From: Gymnothorax reevesii | Lineage: Eukaryota; Chordata; Actinopteri; Anguilliformes; Muraenidae | Length of the DNA stretch: 64,000 bases | Direction: 5' to 3' | Assembly (NCBI GenBank): GCA_029721435.1 | Contig: CM056587.1 | Location: 11,181,167 to 11,245,166, forward strand | Shown: piece after piece, positions 20,272 to 31,143 of the stretch | Position numbering within the stretch: position 1 is the stretch's first letter | Layout of the letters: each line of letters starts with the position of its first letter | Position numbers and translations under genes: made by a program | The notes under the pieces: model-generated | What the model was told of the DNA's origin: nothing | What the model saw: only the letters and a program-made list of their open reading frames with translations | Databases searched by the model: none

Positions 20272-23147
20272 GGCTTGCTATGTAAAAAACAAACATTACT
20301 GGCCCCTGTGATAATAATGCAGTGATCAGAAACCGTATTTACCATGTACACAGGGATATGAATCACCAGGTTTCTCTGCCTGCATGTAAACGCCAAGTCC
20401 CCACTACAATTAAAACCAGAATGCTCAAGTCCATGTGAATGTAATCAGTGCGTAACATCCTGATTCCGTGGTAATTAGTCTTCCACACGGGCTGCTTGCC
20501 TCTTAGTCGGTCTGTCTCTCTGATTGATTTCAATCATTCGGTTATTGTCCTGTGGCTCCGCCCCTCCACTTATGCATTCCTCTGCCTTCTTCCCAAGCGT
20601 AACCCTCATTTTTAATTGTAGTCTCAGGGTGATTAAGTTCCTGTCTTTTGGCTTCACCACTCTGTTGACGTTCATTCGTGTTGAGCTCACTTTCGGAAGT
20701 TTCACAGTGCCGTTATTCCTAGTTTCCATGTCTCCTTTGTTTTCTTCTCGGCTGTTTCCCTGCTTGTTGTCTTCATTGTCCGTCGTCATTCCCCAACCCA
20801 TTGTCTTCTGTTTCCTTCCAACTTAATCTCAGGTTTCATCCTCAGAGCTGGACCATGACTCTAATCAGCTTCTCCTCTGAAGACCATTTGCTGCTGCTTG
20901 ACCTCTACCTGCCCATTCTCCGTTGCACAGTCAGCCATGGCTCTGACCTGATCCGCCAGGCTGCTTTGATTGTCCTTCTGACCTTGCACTGGGCTCCTTT
21001 GGTTCTGACATCCGTGACACAGTTTCTGAAAACAGGCTTTAAATTGCGCAGAACTGTCATTGCTCAGATTTAAGGTCACATATTCTTAATGTTGTAATAA
21101 ATAAACAAATGATAATTTCACTCAAGGAGGACCCTGAGTGAAGATCCACCTGTTTCTGCAGTAAAAATGGATTAATGATTCGAATAGAGATTAGGAAAAA
21201 CATGAATAATTGCCAGTGAATTTCCTGCAAAGCTTCATATGAAATACCCGCCTTTGGAAATATAAATTAAGAAAAGAGGGTAAAAGAGCTGGCGGTAAGC
21301 CGGATGCGCTAACTGCCAGAGTGGGCCACACTACGAGCCCAAGGCTCACTCAATGTTGTCATTAGCCGCCACAAATTTAAGTAATGTGTATGGCTCAGCT
21401 TGATTCACTAAACCGCCATCTCAATGCATGCCTCATTTCATAGTTGTTTACGAGGCTCTGGTCAGATCTGAAGTTCAAAATCACTTTTGCATCTTAAATT
21501 CTAAATTAAGGTCTCGACATTTCATGTGCAAGTTGGTAGTTTTGACAAACATCACCTCTCCTCTCCGTGAATTAAGATTATGATGAACAAAATTTAACAC
21601 ACTGGAGATGAGCATAAAGCCGACTGCCCTGTCAACGCTATAGGCGACTGAGGACAGATCATAAAATTTTAACCTTTCAAAGAAATGAAGAGCACCATCA
21701 GGGATTTGTAACACTTAAATGGCCGGTCAATTGATGCTATTTCCAGGAAATGTTACACTTGTATGTTCAAGGAAAGAAATGCAAATCTGCATTTCACAGT
21801 GATATCTCGTGCTTCCTATTTTGAAATGACTGAATTACTTCAAATTGCTAATCTTTTTTACTGTGATCAGGTTAGTAAAAATAGGCCTCTCTCTAAACTT
21901 GAGGCGGTAATGCAAATTACTTTATGAGCATTTCTCAAAAATGACATCTAATTTGATTTTCTTTGGTTGATTGGAACAGGAATGTAAAGGTAAAAAAAGT
22001 TCCAGCGTACATTTAAATAGGTGTAGCCTTCCCATCCTGTTCTGTATTTACCGTGTAGAAACATGACTAACGCTTGGTGTACTGGATGGTGCTACACTCA
22101 GACAATATTCAAGGTCTTGTATAATCAACCAAACTATGACATTTTAAGATAGGAACCCTTAAAGATAAGAATACATTCCAAAATATAAGTAGAAATGACA
22201 AAGTGATATATTGAACTACTACGGATCTCAATTTGGCTTCCTGGCTCTGGGTTAATAGAAGGGTTGATTGGCCAGAATCTTTCTGTCTTAAAAACTTAGC
22301 TCAACCAGATGGGGTACAAAAGGGCAGGCATGCCTTATCCACCATTCAACAAAAGCAACCAACTATTTGAGAATAGTTTCATTTGTTCTGCCCGACATAT
22401 TACTTTCCCCTCAACATTCCTGAGCCGTTCATCGATGATACAAATGGTCTGACTCCAATGAGCTATATTTTATTGTTTACAAACTGTTCTTTTCTTCTTC
22501 ATTTTTAAATGATCAACTTTAACCTCTGAAATATGTGTTATGACAGCTGACCATAATGATATTTTTAAACACATTCTTTATTTTATGTAGTCCTGGCATT
22601 ATTGGTTCTGTTTCCATATCTGTGCTACAGCCAGCTCTGATGATCCACTCTGACTCTGGTTAATCCTTAATGAGGATTAATACCACCAACACTTTCAAGC
22701 TACTGAATGTTGCAAATAAATAAATAAATATAAACCGCATGAAGGTATTTATGTTATCTCTGTCCAGTGGGGTGTTTAAAGAAGTATGATATTCAGGGAC
22801 GTTCAGGGAAAACTGAAGCTGTTGCTGGGGAGTTCAAATATCAACAGAAGGAAAAAATAATTCAAGACAATATTAACATTGACAGCAATCCAGTTGTCCC
22901 ATTCAAATGAGTTTTTACACACAGAGGTCTCCATAATGTTGGAGATGAATATTTTGTTGACATATGTTCCTTTTACACCATGAACAGCTCAAGTTCCAGA
23001 AAATGGCGCCACACTCACTGGATGCACCTTTTAGTCTCAATGGAAAGACAATTATAAGGGTAACAACATGCAAAATCATGCAAATCCAAAATCATATCAT
23101 GAAGATGAGAATTTACTGTTTACGTCACTCACATTGGAAAAAATAAC
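20272..23147. other. Unannotated DNA
   Basis: A T/C-rich stretch lies at 20460-20860; open frames on both strands there mirror this skew. A short AAAT tract is at 22715-22731. Weak A-box-like wording near 21280-21340 was not good enough for a tRNA-derived call. No gene recognised. Confidence 0.4.
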
Positions 23148-23441
23148 TAGAGGCACTCTGAGAGTACAAACCTCAGAAAGTCAAAATCAGTCAAAATCTG
23201 AGAGAACATTGCCCATAAGAAATCTAAGGTATTTGTAACAAAAGATTTTGAGATGGTTGCTACGGTGGTCCTATTCTTTGACCAATCGTGTTAAAAGTCA
23301 ACAGGATCCATCCTTGATGTAATGACTACCCACCCACAAAATTTCAGAGATATCTGTTCATTACTTATCATGTACACAGACAGACAGACAGACAGACAAA
23401 CCAGCGCCAGCAGAAATATAACCTCCTTGGCAGAAGTAAAA
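23148..23441 (+). repeat. Dispersed teleost repeat with CAGA tract
   Basis: The ending ACAGACAGACAGACAGAC… at about 23376-23400, followed by ATAACCTCCTTGGCAGAAGTAA at 23419-23440, is a familiar high-copy fish repeat tail. The upstream part includes CACCCACAAAATTTCAGAGA-like wording. It is non-coding. Confidence 0.6.
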
Positions 23442-23990
23442 AGTTGACATAACTTAAAAAAGCAAGGCAACTAGCTCCGAAGCTTTTTTGAGTTTGCTCT
23501 ACTTCAATTCCTTGCCTGCCTGACAGCTATTGTACAAACAATAAACTTCACAGTACATCTTACAAACTGTCCTTGACAGAGTTAGGTGCTCACCTGACAC
23601 ATAAGTCATATTGTGTGTATTTTATATAAAATATCATTTAATTTGTCGTCATGAACATCAAGTAAAGACTTGAAAGTAAATACAGGTAACTAAGCACAAA
23701 CAAGATTACAATCTAACAGAAACAACCATCACAACAAGAATGAAAACAACTCAAGAATCAATAAATTGCTTGCGGAGTGCCAAGAATAACATAACGAATG
23801 GAGTGTCAGTGTTAGTTCAGACAGGCACGGAAGTCAGTCTTGGCTCCACCCTTGTCCAATCGCATTGGACTTCAGCTTCACGTACCTAATTTGTGCGTCT
23901 TTTTAAATAAGCGGGCGCTCCATCTCAACTAACCAAGCTCTACCATTCCCACCAAGACCCATTACAGATCTGCGCAAACATCCCCTCCCC
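23442..23990. other. Unannotated DNA
   Basis: Nothing recognised. Confidence 0.45.
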
Positions 23991-25480
23991 AGCCTCCTCC
24001 TTTCCCACGGCACAGTCTTCGGCAGTACTTGTGTCATACACTTGTCTTTATATGGTATTGGCATTGTTTTCTATAGTATCTGCATTGTTTGTAAACTGTA
24101 TTGTCATTCATTTCATTTTGAGCGCCGGCTGCTGCTGTCCTTGTAGTGATTCTGCCATTGCTCATGTTCTGTTCTGCCTTGACCATGTTCATGCCTTGTT
24201 AATTCTGACTGCCTTTTGTGTTTTCTGATATTTGCTATGTCCGACTATTCTTTGTATGTGTATTGGGATTTGGTAACTTTGATTAGTTTATGTATTGTCT
24301 TAGTTTTTACTTTTCCATGTTTTACATTTTGCCATAGTCACATTCCGGTTCATATTTTCCATCATGCACCGCACTTTGTGTCCCCCATCTGGTCTCTTGT
24401 CTTGTCATTACACACAGCCCAGTCCTGCGTGTTACTCTTCGGGTGATTTATTGGATTCTGGATTTCAATCTTCCTTCCGATCTCGTTTACTTACTTCGCC
24501 ATACTTTTCTATCTTACTAACCATACTAACAGTTTGTTATTTTCGCTAGAAGTTACTAACACCAACTAACTTTGTATATAATACTAACTTACTAACAAGC
24601 ACCAAGGGATTGTATAGCACTTACTGATTGATTAACAAGATCTCAGCACTCACCCTGTTCTAGTCTCCGCCTCTTGTCTCTCCCTGTTTGTCTTTACTGC
24701 ATTTTCTGTGGAAGCTCCACGTCTTATCACGCTGTCCTACTTTAAGTATCTATGCATGTTAGAACTCCTTAACTGGAGCTGTATGTCTTTGTATAGGTTT
24801 GTCCCGTGATCCCTGTCCACGTTTTGGCTTCTGCAAAACTGCGTGTGATTAGGTTTTCCCTCATGTGCTGCTCCCTTGTAATCAGTCTGACTGTTTGCAC
24901 CTGTGTCTCTCACCATGTGATCTCCCTGGAAATGTATATTAGGTGTCTTTTCACAGCCACTCTCCTTCAGATTGTTTTCCTCAGTCTTCTTGTGCGGCAG
25001 TTCATTTTGCCTTGATTACTCAGTGTTTATCTTTCTGACTGGACTGCCTGACCTTTCGATTTTTTGCCTTTGTGATTTTGGATTATTGTTGCATCTGTGG
25101 GTTTTGACCTTTTTCTGCCCGACCACGGGATCTATGTTTGCTTACGATTTGGTTACGATTCGGATTACGCCCATTGGATTCTGGTTTTGCTTCTTTGACA
25201 AACCTGTAGGCCTACCTGTACCGGTTACCAGACCCATTTCTGTCTGACTACAATTATTGTGATTGCTTCCCTGGTTTTCGATTCTATTTTTGCCCAAATG
25301 GATTTTGATTTTTGGCGTGTGGACTTTGTACTTTTGCCTTCTGCCCCGCGCGGGTCCTCCCCCTTTTTAATAAAGCAAGTTCTACTGCATTGCCTGGTTC
25401 TTGCGACTGGTTCCTGATCGCACCCTTACTGTCCTGATCCAGTTCTGCACCATTGTCGGCATGCCACTTCCTGGTGCCAC
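23991..25480 (+). repeat. T/C-rich tract, possible LTR or retroelement UTR
   Basis: The plus strand is strongly pyrimidine-skewed. It ends in CCCTTTTTAATAAAGCAAG at about 25360-25380, which reads like a polyadenylation site just before a U5-like tail, as in fish Ty3/Gypsy LTRs. Repeated GGATTTTG/GGATTCTGG words precede it. No second LTR, primer-binding site or coding region was found, so this is tentative. Three overlapping short open frames here encode only hydrophobic, skew-driven peptides. Confidence 0.35.
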
Positions 25481-25499
25481 TCTTCAGATGGACTTAAAT

Positions 25500-25737
25500 G
25501 GAACTCTTTTCCCATTTTACTCTATTTGACTTTATTTTGTGGTGTGTGTGTGCGCGTTTTTTTTTTTTTCTCACCATTGTATGAGGATTTTCCTCCCTAC
25601 TGGGAGTTTTTTGCCTCATTTGCTGCAGGGGGAATGGACTGGGCACAGCCCTTTCATTTATTTGATCTCTCAGTGTAAAGAATCTTTGTGACAGTCTCTG
25701 TGAAAAGTGCTATACAAATAAATAGAATTGAAATTTT
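25500..25737 (+). repeat. 3' tail of an L2-like LINE
   Basis: The words CTGGGAGTTTTTTGCCTCAT, TGTAAAGAATCTTTGTGACA and GTGCTATACAAATAAATAGA follow in the order found in fish L2-type LINE 3' ends, finishing in AATTGAAATT. There is no reverse transcriptase in the window for it. Confidence 0.65.
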
Positions 25738-26207
25738 AAAAATGGTGAACCAGGCTCTGCTGGGGTGGGGGTGGGGGGGTGGTTGTGATCTCCTGGTATG
25801 TCTGTGTCATGCTTGCTCAGATTGTTCCAGAGTGTCACTTGAGCAGAATCATCGCCAATTTCAAATGTATGTCATTCCAAGTAAATGGTTAAATCTGACG
25901 TGAGTGTCCTGTCTGAACAAGAATTAGTTGATGGGAAGAAAAGAGCTAGCTCAGGTACTGTTTGAAACAACGCATTGTCGGACTACTTTAGAAGATCTGC
26001 TAATGTTATTAGAGGTGTGTGTGGCGATTGTGCCAACACTGGGAAGCTACGATGGAGAGGCTCCTTGATTGAGTCAAGTGGCAGTCATTCACACAAAGCT
26101 TCATGTCCTGCTGCAGCAGAGTGGAGTCATCAAACTAGTTTTTAGTAGGTAATTACTTCCTGCGGCTACAAAGGCGCTGTGCTATGTGTGGCAGGCCGAA
26201 GGGGAAT

Positions 26208-26277
26208 TGCCTGGGAATTGAACCCCAGACTCCCAGGTAAGAGTCAAACGCGCTGACCACATCGCCAAAGAGACAGG
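26208..26277 (-). repeat. tRNA-derived SINE-like head (copy A)
   Basis: On the minus strand, TGGCGATGTGGTCAGCGC resembles an RNA polymerase III A box and GGTTCAATTCC is an exact B box. An anticodon-arm-like stem GACTC/GAGTC and a T-arm-like CTGGG/CCCAG lie between and around them. Loops are one base too long and no acceptor stem closes, so it is a degenerate tRNA-derived sequence, not a tRNA gene. Confidence 0.5.
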
Positions 26278-28084
26278 CTCATTAGCAAGGTAGCCAGGGC
26301 GCATACTTTTTAAGGGGAATTTCTAGTGACAGGACCGTTCAACTGTCACATATGGGCTATATCCAAGTCAGGACTTACCATCTAACTCTGAACCCATAAA
26401 GTTGTCCTCCTAGATGACATTAAATGTCCTCTGAGTTGGGTGGAGTCTCCACTCCAACTGAAATCTCGCCCATGATAAAGGAGCTGGGAAAAAGTAAATC
26501 AATGACCTAAGGCAAAGAAATGAGCATACTAATTTCTCTACCCCAAATGGGAGGTGAACATAATCTATAGAAAACAAAGGTAAGTTGGGACACAAAGAAA
26601 AGATAGCTTTTGGCTCTGACAGTGGTAATTTGAGATCAGTCCAAAAAAGGCGTAGAGTCGATAAATGAAGAACTTCAAGGTGGCTTGAAGTTTACATAAT
26701 GCAGGTTACTGAACTGACAAGAGTCATTAGTAAACTCAAAAGTCTCTCGAGCCATGACAAGTCTGCCTATGTCCTGACCATTTTGGGCACCTGACACAAA
26801 AGTGCTTTGGCTAATCCCAACAGGTTCATCATTCCAAAGGACATTGTTCAAGACAGAAGAGACTATTGGAGGTTTGGGTTGAGTGGTCGGGTATGTATAA
26901 GAGAACTGAGGTTATTTCATGGCATCGAATGAGGGTCATCTCAGTGAGGACTTGGTGAACATGACTGCAGAAGAGCTGTTAGATGTGATTTGCACTCTCC
27001 CTATCATAGATGACCATCAACTCTATCAGCAGAGGAAATGAGCTGGTTAAGACCTGTAGGCACATCTTGAGAGGCCATTTGAACTCATAAACTATTTCAT
27101 CGTCCTCGGCTGAAAATAGTCTGCTAGGGTCTCCACATTCCAGTCACTCACAGAGGCAAGCATTTGAAATTTAGTGGAATTATACATGCTTTGAGCCTAG
27201 GCAGTGCAGAAGAGAAGACAACCCACTTCTCAAGCACTTATTGGCCAGTCAAACACTCGCTGAAAAATTGCACACATTATTACATTTTGGTCCAACAGTA
27301 CCATAGTTGAAGCAACAGCTCTTGCTGATAGCCATAAGATGAGGTGATGAAGGCTACAATGGAGTATTTTGTTAGGAAACAGGATTGCTGCAACAGAAGA
27401 GGCTGGCAGCACTGAGTGTAAGTGCCTGATCATTTGCAGCAATTACACACAGAGATGTCAGGCTTTCATAGGAGTGAATATTGAGGATCAGTGATGAACA
27501 CAGTAAGGAATGTGGGCTATGAAGACCGACCCGCACAGGAAAACATGGATGCTGACAGTGCACTACATCATAGGTGAGTAAGTGTACACTCTCAGACAAG
27601 AGTTTGATGAGGGCCCGGGGTCAGCCAATGGGACATCATAAGCAGGACTTAGTTTTGCTGGATCCATCGCTGGCTTGTTCTTATAGTCTGGAGTTTCAAA
27701 AAGGATGCATTTTCACAGATAAACTTAGGAGGCCAGGTAAGTTATAATAAACAGTTGGTTTACTAGCAGAGTTTTGGCACAGCAGTTAACAGGCAAAGGT
27801 GCAAGGCAGAAGAAAGGGACAAGGGAATGACAGAAAATAAACTGTTCAGATGTAAAACTGCTGACAAAAGAGCAGACCAAGTGAAGAGTAAGGATGAAAG
27901 TATTTGATACTCTGCCGTTCAGCTGAACAGAGTAAACTGGTGATGTACAGAGAAAACTAACCAAGAAAAAAAACATGGATGGCAAACTAATCATCACCAA
28001 AATTTTTGGAGCTTCTAAAAAATAACTGAGTAAATAAGCATCAGGTAGATTGCAATATTCTGTGTTCAGCTGACTTTTGATTGT

Positions 28085-28330
28085 TTCTTGGGTGCTATGG
28101 TGAGGTGAGACCAGAATCATACATCTTGGCCAGGCATACCAGCAGCAGGTTTGGCACAGGAAAAAGGATGCTTGTTTTAAAAAGGACCTGCAGTGAAATA
28201 TGGTGGTGGATTTGTGATGTTATTTTGCATCTATAGATCCTGGGGCTCTTGTTAAGGTCAATGGAATCTTGAACTCCAGAAAATTCTCAGACATATTGGC
28301 TGAAAACCTAAAAACTAGTAACCCACGCAC
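28085..28330 (+). pseudogene. Tc1-type transposase fragment (copy A)
   Basis: Frames on the plus strand contain, in family order, (G)ETRI…VWHRKKDACF, then AVKYGGGFVML, then PGALVKVNGILNSRKFSDIL with ENLKTSN. These are the Tc1 blocks around the second catalytic aspartate (normally DETK…VWRKKG…VKYGGGSVMVWGCF…). They lie in different frames, so at least two frameshifts separate them. The first D of DET is replaced and the WGCF block is degraded. Similarity breaks off at a CA/GCGC simple repeat (28331-28380). Confidence 0.7.
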
Positions 28331-29156
28331 CACACACAGGCGCGCGTGCACACACACACATACACAAACACACACCACCAAATAAATAAAATGGAGCTCT
28401 CAGAAAATATGGAGGAATTGTTGAAAATGCTGAAGTATGATTATTATTTTCATGGCATTAAATGCAGCACCAAATCTCAACACTAAATGAAAAGAGCTAT
28501 CAAAAATTTTAAAAATAAAATTGTTTAATCGTGAAAAAATGTTTCCTCAAAACATTTATGGACAAAATAATTGAGCAATGATATGCCTACAATAATTTAC
28601 ATTTAAAGGACTTAAAGTGAAATATACATTTTTTTTTTGTATACTTCATTGACCATTCAACATAGCTCATTACCAATATTTATTTTCAGCTATTTATTTC
28701 CACTCACACAGATATGAATATACAGTATGTGAACAATATAGATCCTGCATATTAAAAATAGGCATTGAAATGGACTATGATTGCCTCAGCTTTTGTAGTT
28801 AATGTAGCTCTGCTTTTGGGCAGAAATGAGTGTCGACTCTTTTTTTTGATTTTGGCAACAAAATCCACCAAGCAGATGGCTCCAGGACATATTAGTTGAT
28901 CATGTTGTGGGTCATTTTTATGCAGCTAAAAGTATAACTGCCACAAAGAAGAATTATTGCCTGCTCAGATATTTTACTATAAAATTCTGTCTGTCCAATT
29001 TGTTTTACTGAGGTTTATTCTGTGCTAAAAGATTCAGTCATCTCAGCTCTGAATAAATAATTTTGCGACACTGGACAAAATGCAAATATGTATATGCAGC
29101 ATATTGTTTTCATCTTTCACATACAAAAATCAGTCACAGGCATCCATGTGTTGATA

Positions 29157-29364
29157 TACACTAAAGTCTATAAATATTTGACAATTATATGTGACAATTT
29201 TTGCTCAATTTTTTCATTGTTCATGCCGTATGGATCTGTGAAATCTGTAATTAATAAAGAGACAGCTGGCAGGAGGGTGTGTACATTTAGATCACATGAA
29301 CTGAGTAGGAGTCTCAACCCTTTGAAATACTGTCACTGTCCAAATACTTACAGACCTCAATGTA
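29157..29364. mobile_element. Tc1-type MITE, ~208 bp (copy A)
   Basis: The left end CTAAAGTCTATAAATATTTG and the right end, inverse CAAATACTTACAGACCTCAA, are imperfect inverted repeats in the style of Tc1 ends (CATAAATATTTGGACAGTGACA). Both ends lie at TA. The interior is non-coding. Confidence 0.6.
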
Positions 29365-29658
29365 TTTGGGAGACGTCAGCTTTTCAGAACACTGATGTTC
29401 ATCAAGATGAAATTACTCACTTAACCAAGCTTACACCAAGAACTAAAAATTAACTGGGCACAAATCTATAGAATACCTATGAATGAAACTGCCAGGAAAT
29501 ACTGTATGTATTTTTGTGATTGAGTCATAGAATTTTTTTTTTCTGTGAGGCAATTTACAGTAGTGTACAGTGATGATTATACACCACCACTTTCATCCAA
29601 AAGCAGTCCTAATACATTACTTCTCCATGATTTCTTTGTGAAAATGTTTTGAAAAATA

Positions 29659-30374
29659 CACTGAACAAAAATATAAACGCCCCATGTCAAATTTGAGTTT
29701 TTATTAACATTAGGGTTATGCAATATATGAAGCAAATCAAAATTCATTTTTGTTAATGACTAATGTTCAGATCACCGTACATTGCATCTTGATATTGGCA
29801 TCTGTAAAGGAGTGACAATCCTTTGCACACGTTGGGGGGTCAGGTTGAAGAAATTGAATGTTCAATATCTTGTGTGTCCACCATTTGCATCTCTCAGAGC
29901 AACACATGTCCTTCGCATGGAGTTGATCAGGTTGTCTATCATGGCCTGTGGAGTGTTATTCCATTCTTCCCAGAGGGCCACATGGAGCTGGCGGACGTTA
30001 TCTGGAACTGGAACACGGTCGCGGACACGCTGATCCAGAGCATCCCAAAGATGCTCTATGGGCAACATGTCCGGCGAATACGCAGGCCAGTCCAGAACTG
30101 GAATGTGCTCTACTTCAACAAACTGCATGCAGACCGCTCCGGTGGACATCCCTGCATCCAGCATGCCAATGGCACGTTCCTGCATGACCTGAGACATCTG
30201 AGGCATGATGACTTTTGACAAAAGAGATGGACAGAGAGATGGATTAAAAAATTGTACACAAATCAAGAGAAATATCCCTATTATACAAGTAAAAGTCAGC
30301 ATATGCTCACTTAGAGTTGTTAACTCCATGTGGCATGAATATTTGACATGGGGCGTTTAGATTTTTGTTCAGTG
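29659..30374 (-). mobile_element. Tc1-like deletion derivative with intact TIRs (copy A)
   Basis: The element starts CACTGAACAAAAATATAAAC after TA (29657-29658) and ends in its inverse (…AGATTTTTGTTCAGTG) before TA (30375-30376). One mismatch is visible in the first ~35 bp. Inside, on the minus strand, the transposase start (PQMSQVMQERAIGMLDAGMS) is fused directly to its C-terminal end (VPVLDWPAYSPDMLPIEHLW…), joined around 30115-30130. The deletion has removed most of the DNA-binding and DDE regions and keeps only the terminal block with the catalytic glutamate (IEHLWD). The reading frame survives the fusion. Confidence 0.85.
29862..30215 (-). pseudogene. Internally deleted Tc1 transposase, frame intact (copy A)
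   Basis: An open frame on the minus strand runs through the fused N-terminal (MPQMSQVMQERAIGMLDAGM) and C-terminal transposase parts to NGGHTRY and a stop at 29862-29864. The likely original start is the ATG at about 30207. The product would lack the paired helix-turn-helix DNA-binding domain and both catalytic aspartates, keeping PIEHLWDALDQRVRDRV and NLINSMRRTCVALRDANGGH. It cannot be an active transposase. A truncated protein could still be made if transcribed, but nothing shows that it is. Confidence 0.7.
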
Positions 30375-30662
30375 TAAAATTTTGGGCAATGAGAACAAAA
30401 AAGATCATTCCCATGAGTATGATGAAGTAAAAATATGGCTAATAAACAAGAAAATGGGAAACATTGATTTTATATAACAATGAAAAGCTGTCACAAATTT
30501 TTTTTTTTTTTGACTCTTGTATGGCATGAATGCATGTATGAAGGCTTATTCCATGATTATTCATGCTACAAAAAATAGTTAAAGCTGGTTTGACATCATT
30601 ATTCTGTTGTTCCAGCATATTAGGTGACATGAACTTCGAGCCGTGTCGCAGTGTTTAACAGA

Positions 30663-30810
30663 ATGGCACAACCGAAGGAGATCTCTGAGATTGTTCGTAA
30701 CCAAATTTTGGCCTTACATTATGCTGGTTGGTCACTCAGAAAAATTTCAGAAGACTTTAAATGCTGCCATGGGACTGTACACTGTCATAAATACAGATAT
30801 TTGAATATCT
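30663..30810 (+). pseudogene. Tc1 transposase N-terminus cut by the duplication junction (copy A)
   Basis: ATG 30663 opens MAQPKEISEIVRNQILALHY, the first helix region of a Tc1 transposase DNA-binding domain, and continues through AGWSLRKISEDFK to the copy A/B junction at 30807. The rest of the gene is absent here because the duplicated unit ends inside it. Confidence 0.75.
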
Positions 30811-31073
30811 AGCTAGCTCAGGTACTGTTTGAAACAACGCATTGTCGGACTACTTTAGAAGATCTGCTAATGTTATTAGAGGTGTGTGTGGCGATTGTGC
30901 CAACACTGGGAAGCTACGGTGGAGAGGCTCCTTGATTGAGTCAAGTGGCAGTCATTCACACAAGGGTTCGTGTCCTGCTGCAGCAGAGTGGAGTCATCAA
31001 ACTAGTTTTTAGTAGGTAATTACTTCCTGCGGCTACAAAGGCGCTGTGCTATGTGTGGCAGGCCGAAGGGGAA

Positions 31074-31143
31074 TTGCCTGGGAATTGAACCCCAGACTCC
31101 TGGGTAAGAGTCAAACGCGCTGACCACATTGCCAAAGAGACAG
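31074..31143 (-). repeat. tRNA-derived SINE-like head (copy B)
   Basis: Duplicate of the 26208 feature. The B box is unchanged; the A box has one change (GGCAATGTGG) and the anticodon-loop region reads TTACCCAG. Confidence 0.5.

Larger units (their letters stand above)
25945..30810 (+). repeat. Tandem segmental duplication, copy A (~4.87 kb)
   Basis: Sequence from GCTAGCTCAGGTACTG at 25945 to GATATTTGAAT at 30806 recurs immediately downstream from 30812 with an offset of 4,863-4,867. Similarity is high throughout, with scattered substitutions and small indels. Four bases (ATCT, 30807-30810) sit at the junction and match neither parent end. The copy holds a tRNA-like SINE head, a Tc1 transposase relic, a TA-type MITE, a Tc1 deletion derivative and the start of a second Tc1 transposase. 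The remaining sequence (about 26280-28080 and 28380-29150) is anonymous. Confidence 0.9.

Noticed and set aside
20475..20826. Overlapping ~100-codon frames on both strands
   Set aside because: They follow the pyrimidine skew of the tract and show no domain, splice context or family.
21270..21345. tRNA-derived SINE head on the minus strand
   Set aside because: Only an A-box-like word (CTCTGGCAGTTAGCGC) is present; there is no B box at a suitable distance.
23990..25250. Series of hydrophobic open frames that could suggest membrane proteins
   Set aside because: They come from a T/C-rich strand, which yields F, L, S and C codons. No start context or homology is recognisable.
26208..26277. Functional tRNA gene
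   Set aside because: Internal promoter boxes are good, but the anticodon and T loops are off by one and the acceptor stem does not pair.
27725..28120. 131-codon minus-strand open frame
   Set aside because: Its C-to-N extent overlaps the plus-strand Tc1 relic, it has no motif, and the duplicate copy at 32.6-33.0 kb is already broken.
29782..30218. Plus-strand open frames over the Tc1 derivative
   Set aside because: They are antisense shadows of the transposase sequence on the minus strand.
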